From NCBI GenBank assembly GCA_902481695.1, contig CABSXY010000012.1:1-17390 (forward strand): 17,390 nucleotides of DNA. The letters run 5' to 3'. Shown here piece after piece: positions 14,188 through 17,390 of the stretch. Within the stretch, counting starts at the first letter, position 1. The number at the start of each line of letters is the position of its first letter. A model generated the notes under the pieces. The model did no database searches and was not told where the DNA came from. It saw only the letters and a list, made by a program, of their open reading frames with translations. A program made the translations under genes and the position numbers. This DNA is from an uncultured Haemophilus sp. (lineage in GTDB: Bacteria; Pseudomonadota; Gammaproteobacteria; Enterobacterales; Pasteurellaceae).

Positions 14188-14511
14188 ATGACACTCAATA
14201 TCACAAGTAAACAAATGGAAATCACTCCTGCAATTCGTGAACATGTGGAGGGAAGACTTGCAAAATTAGAGAAATGGCACACTCAACTGATTAGCCCACA
14301 CTTTGTTTTAAGTAAAGTGCCAAACGGCTTTTCTGTAGAGGCTTCAATTGGAACTCCATTAGGTAATCTGTTAGCCACTGCAACGGCTGATGATATGTAT
14401 AAAGCGATCAATGAAGTCGAAGAAAAATTAGAACGTCAATTAAATAAACTTCAACATAAAGGCGAATCCCGCCGAGCAGATGAGCGTTTGAAAGATTCTT
14501 TTGAAAAATAA
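14188..14511 (+). CDS. raiA: Ribosome-associated inhibitor / hibernation factor RaiA (YfiA, short HPF family)
   Basis: The 107-residue cytoplasmic protein binds the 30S decoding centre and inactivates 70S ribosomes in stationary phase or cold. It starts MTLNITSKQMEITPAIREHV, as in the family. It has the conserved LAKLEKW turn, the GNLLATATADDMYKAI stretch and a lysine/arginine-rich helix EKLERQLNKLQHK. A short basic/acidic C-terminal tail follows, and the length fits RaiA of the Haemophilus type. AGAGG lies upstream of the ATG. It is a single-gene unit ended by a strong terminator shared with the convergent receptor gene. Confidence 0.95.
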   Translation: MTLNITSKQMEITPAIREHVEGRLAKLEKWHTQLISPHFVLSKVPNGFSVEASIGTPLGNLLATATADDMYKAINEVEEKLERQLNKLQHKGESRRADERLKDSFEK

Positions 14512-14527
14512 AGGATAATGAATAAAT

Positions 14528-14559
14528 AAAAAGGGCGAACATGATGTTCGCCCTTTTTT
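14528..14559. terminator. Bidirectional terminator between raiA and the TonB-dependent receptor
   Basis: The long perfect stem pairs 14528-14541 with 14545-14558 around a TGA loop. Core GGGCGAACA/TGTTCGCCC is flanked by A-runs on the left and T-runs on the right, so each strand ends the hairpin in Ts. It serves both convergent genes. Confidence 0.92.
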
Positions 14560-14576
14560 ACTAAGGATGTAATCAA

Positions 14577-16871
14577 TTAAAAACGAATCTCAATAGATGC
14601 TGCAAAATTACGTCCTGGCGCATAAAAACGCTCTAAACCTTTCCCTTCTTTATCAACAGAATCAGTCGTACTTATTTTGTTAATACCTCGTAGGGTATCC
14701 CAAGTGTGATATTTGCGATTAAATAAGTTATAAAGCCCTGCTCGTAGTGTGATATTTTTATTCACTTTATAGAAACCATATAGATCGAATAAGACAGCTG
14801 AATTATTGAGATAAGGGTAGTTTTTGACTTCTCTCTCAAAGTTTGGCGTGTACTGTACTATTTGCGCATCTTTAGCTTTCTTCGCTCCAAGGTAACTAGC
14901 TTTCGCATTAATTCCCCAAAGATCATTTGGGTCTTCATACCCAATTCCTAAAATCACTTTAATAGGTTGAATGGAAAGTAAGCTTGCTTCAGTGCCGCTA
15001 AGTTTCCCCTTAGCATAACCAAGATTTGCTGTAAATTTCCAACCTTGTGGAATAGCTGAAATAATCTGATCTAAATTAACTTTACTCGTAAACTCCACAC
15101 CTGAAATTTTAGCACGATCAATATTTACTGCTTGTTGTGCGATAGTTGTGTAATAAGGTAACTGTCCATAGCCTGCACTATATGAGTCGTAGAATCTATT
15201 CCATTTCTTATAGGTTGACTCCTGTTCATAGAGGAAATTTTTATAACGCGTATGATACAGATTTAGACCGAATGAACCTAATTTATGTTCAGCTTGAACA
15301 TAAATAGATTGATTGAGCGCCTGTTCGGCTTCTAGATCTGGATTCGCTATCCAGTTACCTGCTGGATGCTCATAAGTGAAATACATCTCTGATGCAGTTG
15401 GGATACGAAAACCAGTAGAAATGTTATAACCGATTTTCCAAATATCATTAAGTTGAGCATCTAATCCTAATGAGCCACTGATACTTTGGAAGGTATTTGA
15501 TGCAGGCGTACTGCTACAAGCACGACAGGTTGCATTTAAATCTTGTGGTACTAATTCATCCCAGTCATAACGAATACCAAGCTGGCTAGAAAATATGTCA
15601 TTCCAAGTCACATTATCTTGTAACTGAGCAAAAAATGAACGAGTTCTTACCGGATGTTGAATGGATTCACTATCTTTCGCGCTAGAACCATCAGCATTTA
15701 TATTTAAATATTCATGGTTATTACGGTTATCAAAATCTTTTTGTGAGATACCGGTTTTTATAGTGAATTGATGGCTACCAAAACGGCTTTCCCACGGCTG
15801 AAAATCAACTCGTAATGATCCGCGTATAAAGCGGGTGTTCATATGTGTATCTTGGATTTCATATAAACGTTTTTCTAACGCCTTATTTAAATCGGCATTA
15901 TAACGGTGGCCGCCTTTATAGTTATTTGAACCAACACTTGTTTTTTGCCAATCTAGGTCAGTTTTCACATAACTTAACCAACGATTATTTTCTGGAAAAT
16001 ATTCGTAGGCAAGGTTAGCATTATAACGTTTACCAATATCTTCAGATTCACGCCAAATACCAGAAAGTTGATAAGACTTTTCATCAACAAAATTATTGGC
16101 TTTTTGTCCATTAAATGATGCGCTTATACGATGTAAAGGAGTAATAAAGTAGCCAATTTTCGCTAAATAACTGTGATTCTTATGGTGGGATGGATCTGGA
16201 ATACCGCGAGCATTACCAAAAATATCTTCACCATTACCACGACTTTTCATTTCATGCCCATTGCGGTGAGAATAGAGTAAAGTCGCATCAAATTTATCAT
16301 CTCTATAAGCCGTACCTATCGTGTTTGTCCATTCACGGTTTTTACTCGCGTAACCGTTTTTAAGTAAAACACCCCATTTTTTACCTGGTAGAATAATGTC
16401 TTCTGGGCCAAGAGTGCGATAGTTTACGGAACCACCGAGTGAACCACTTCCCGCATTGAATGAGTCTGAACCGCGAATAATGTCAATACCTTGTACTAAT
16501 TCGGGATCAATGCTTAGTCGAGAGCTATTAAAGTTACCATAACGTGCATAAAGTGAGTTTTCTTCTGATTCAGGTAAATTAACACCATCAACACTGATAC
16601 CAACACGGTTACCTTCTACACCTCGCATTGCAAAACCTTTATTACGACGACCATTATCGCTGATGCCAACGTCAGTTGCATAACGCACTAAGTCATAATT
16701 ATCAGCCACTAACTCTTCTTGAATGACTTTGCGAGTTTTTTTAATTTGACTTGCTTTTATTTCATTGGCAGTTACTGTGATGGTATCTAATGTTGTTTGT
16801 TCTTCTGCGTAAGCTTGTAAAGCTACTGCTACACAAATTGCACCTAAAGAAAGAGGAAATTTAAGAGCCAT
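14577..16871 (-). CDS. TonB-dependent outer-membrane receptor, heme/hemoglobin type
   Basis: The 764-residue outer-membrane receptor would import heme or iron using TonB energy. It has a signal peptide (MALKFPLSLGAI...LQAYA), then the TonB box LDTITVTA (about 28-35). The plug domain contains MRGVEGNRVGISVDGVNLPE and IIRGSDSFNAGSGSLGGSV, and a beta-barrel follows, ending in NLFNRKYHTWDTLRG and terminal SIEIRF. The barrel has FRIP (488-491) and NPDL (510-513) with His502 between them, the pattern FRAP-His-NPNL of heme and hemoglobin receptors such as HemR and HmbR. A close Cys pair (TCRAC) is likely in an extracellular loop. The promoter (TTGTCA-N17-TAAAAT) abuts a Fur box, so iron repression is expected. 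The exact ligand (heme, hemoglobin, haptoglobin complex or a hemophore) is not determined. The coding frame is intact. Confidence 0.9.
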   Translation of the reverse strand: MALKFPLSLGAICVAVALQAYAEEQTTLDTITVTANEIKASQIKKTRKVIQEELVADNYDLVRYATDVGISDNGRRNKGFAMRGVEGNRVGISVDGVNLPESEENSLYARYGNFNSSRLSIDPELVQGIDIIRGSDSFNAGSGSLGGSVNYRTLGPEDIILPGKKWGVLLKNGYASKNREWTNTIGTAYRDDKFDATLLYSHRNGHEMKSRGNGEDIFGNARGIPDPSHHKNHSYLAKIGYFITPLHRISASFNGQKANNFVDEKSYQLSGIWRESEDIGKRYNANLAYEYFPENNRWLSYVKTDLDWQKTSVGSNNYKGGHRYNADLNKALEKRLYEIQDTHMNTRFIRGSLRVDFQPWESRFGSHQFTIKTGISQKDFDNRNNHEYLNINADGSSAKDSESIQHPVRTRSFFAQLQDNVTWNDIFSSQLGIRYDWDELVPQDLNATCRACSSTPASNTFQSISGSLGLDAQLNDIWKIGYNISTGFRIPTASEMYFTYEHPAGNWIANPDLEAEQALNQSIYVQAEHKLGSFGLNLYHTRYKNFLYEQESTYKKWNRFYDSYSAGYGQLPYYTTIAQQAVNIDRAKISGVEFTSKVNLDQIISAIPQGWKFTANLGYAKGKLSGTEASLLSIQPIKVILGIGYEDPNDLWGINAKASYLGAKKAKDAQIVQYTPNFEREVKNYPYLNNSAVLFDLYGFYKVNKNITLRAGLYNLFNRKYHTWDTLRGINKISTTDSVDKEGKGLERFYAPGRNFAASIEIRF

Positions 16872-16914
16872 ATATTCACCTAAAATTTAATTTGATTTAT
16901 AAACTTTGGAGTAA

Positions 16915-16943
16915 ATTTTACAAAAGTTAAAGAATTTTGACAA
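16915..16943 (-). promoter_or_regulatory. Sigma-70 promoter of the TonB-dependent receptor gene
   Basis: On the minus strand TTGTCA (16938-16943) and TAAAAT (16915-16920) are exactly 17 bp apart. The -35 end is 7 bp from the Fur box. Confidence 0.7.
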
Positions 16944-16948
16944 TGCTA

Positions 16949-16977
16949 TTGAAAATTATTTTCATTTTCTGTAAATT
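16949..16977 (+). promoter_or_regulatory. Sigma-70 promoter of the divergent lipoprotein gene
   Basis: TTGAAA (16949-16954) and TAAATT (16972-16977) are 17 bp apart. The -35 and spacer are covered by the Fur box, so Fur binding would block it directly. Confidence 0.6.
16951..16969. promoter_or_regulatory. Fur box between divergent receptor and lipoprotein genes
   Basis: The 19-bp element starting GAAAATTATTTTC matches 14 of 19 positions of the classical consensus (GATAATGAT-A-ATCATTATC). It sits between the two divergent promoters and should repress both genes when iron is plentiful. Confidence 0.72.
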
Positions 16978-17019
16978 GTACGCATCTATTTATAAAACAT
17001 GAACAATAAGGATTCTCCT

Positions 17020-17390
17020 ATGAGTAAAATTAAACTTTCAATCATTGCTCTTTCTTGTGTTATGGCATTAAGTGCTTGTTCTTCTAGCTCGAAAGGTGGT
17101 ACAGATAATTCAGAGCAAATTCGCCAACTCGAAAGCGATTTGAATCAAAAAATAGCGGAGTTATCTAAGAAGTCAGAAACGACAAATAAAAGTTCTAAAC
17201 CATCAACTACCCAAAGTAGCTCAACTGGAACATTGGGATCGTACACATATACATCATCTTCAGACACTGAGACAAAGTTAAAAGAACTCGAAAAATTACT
17301 CGCAGATGAAAAATCTAAAGTATCATTAGGTGATAAAATTTTCGGTGGCACTAGCGGTGAGATGACAGATTATATTTCAGGTGGTGTTTT
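17020..17390 (+). CDS. Putative surface lipoprotein, 3' end outside window
   Basis: The frame starts at ATG 17020, with AAGGA 7 bp upstream, and is open to the window end (123 codons). It begins with a lipoprotein signal peptide ending in the lipobox LSAC (Cys20). Charged, leucine-rich stretches that could form short helices or coiled coil follow (about residues 32-50 and 84-99), separated by a Ser/Thr-rich low-complexity linker. It continues into a glycine-containing part, GDKIFGGTSGE. I cannot assign a family from this fragment. It is divergent from, and shares a Fur box with, the TonB-dependent receptor. It may therefore be a co-receptor lipoprotein in the manner of HpuA or TbpB, or a Slam-exported surface lipoprotein. 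That is inference from context. Confidence 0.8.
   Translation, partial: MSKIKLSIIALSCVMALSACSSSSKGGTDNSEQIRQLESDLNQKIAELSKKSETTNKSSKPSTTQSSSTGTLGSYTYTSSSDTETKLKELEKLLADEKSKVSLGDKIFGGTSGEMTDYISGGV

Noticed and set aside
14054..14211. Open plus-strand frame of about 50 codons overlapping the start of raiA, with a hydrophilic stretch (LEKVVQGRYVVIKDERNRR)
   Set aside because: It has no ATG start or ribosome-binding site and overlaps raiA by some 20 bases. It could be an old coding remnant, but I recognise no family and prefer to treat it as leader sequence.
1..17390. CRISPR arrays, insertion sequences, tRNA genes, prophage genes
   Set aside because: I saw no regularly spaced repeats, transposase motifs, tRNA cloverleaf sequence or phage genes anywhere in the window.

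Overview
The window looks like a chromosomal segment from a Pasteurellaceae bacterium, most likely Haemophilus or a close relative. The evidence is five exact copies of the Hin-type DNA uptake signal AAGTGCGGT (and no Apl-type ACAAGCGGT), AT-rich base composition, a RaiA protein of the 107-residue form I recall from H. influenzae, and a tandem glycine riboswitch in front of an AGCS symporter.

Positions 1 to about 12,150 form a myo-inositol utilisation locus. It starts with the 3' part of a Gfo/Idh/MocA dehydrogenase. A plus-strand ABC operon follows: two tandem, clearly paralogous periplasmic binding proteins, a fused double ATPase and an RbsC-type permease. Facing it on the minus strand is an iolD-iolE-iolG operon. 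Divergent from iolD is iolC, a fusion of a PfkB-type kinase with a DUF2090 aldolase-like domain. Together these would import inositol, oxidise it (IolG), dehydrate it (IolE), open the ring (IolD), and phosphorylate and possibly cleave the product (IolC). iolB, iolA and a regulator gene are not in the window. The iolD/iolC intergenic region holds a CRP-like site and two copies of TGAAA-N6-TTTCA whose centres are 179 bp apart.

Positions 12,150-14,570 hold a tandem glycine riboswitch with an apparent ribosome-binding-site-sequestering stem, the sodium:alanine/glycine symporter it controls, and the ribosome hibernation gene raiA. A possible decayed gene tail lies on the minus strand between the iolC terminator and the riboswitch.

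Positions 14,570-17,390 hold a heme/hemoglobin-type TonB-dependent receptor (minus) and, divergent from it, a lipoprotein gene cut by the window end. A strong Fur box lies between them, so the pair is probably iron-repressed and may work together at the cell surface.

The points most worth checking are the second binding protein with an altered sugar-contact motif, the receptor/lipoprotein pair, a candidate small RNA of about 60 nt between the convergent inositol operons, and the looping geometry of the iol operators. I did not find a clearly unprecedented system. Most of the window is recognisable metabolism and uptake.
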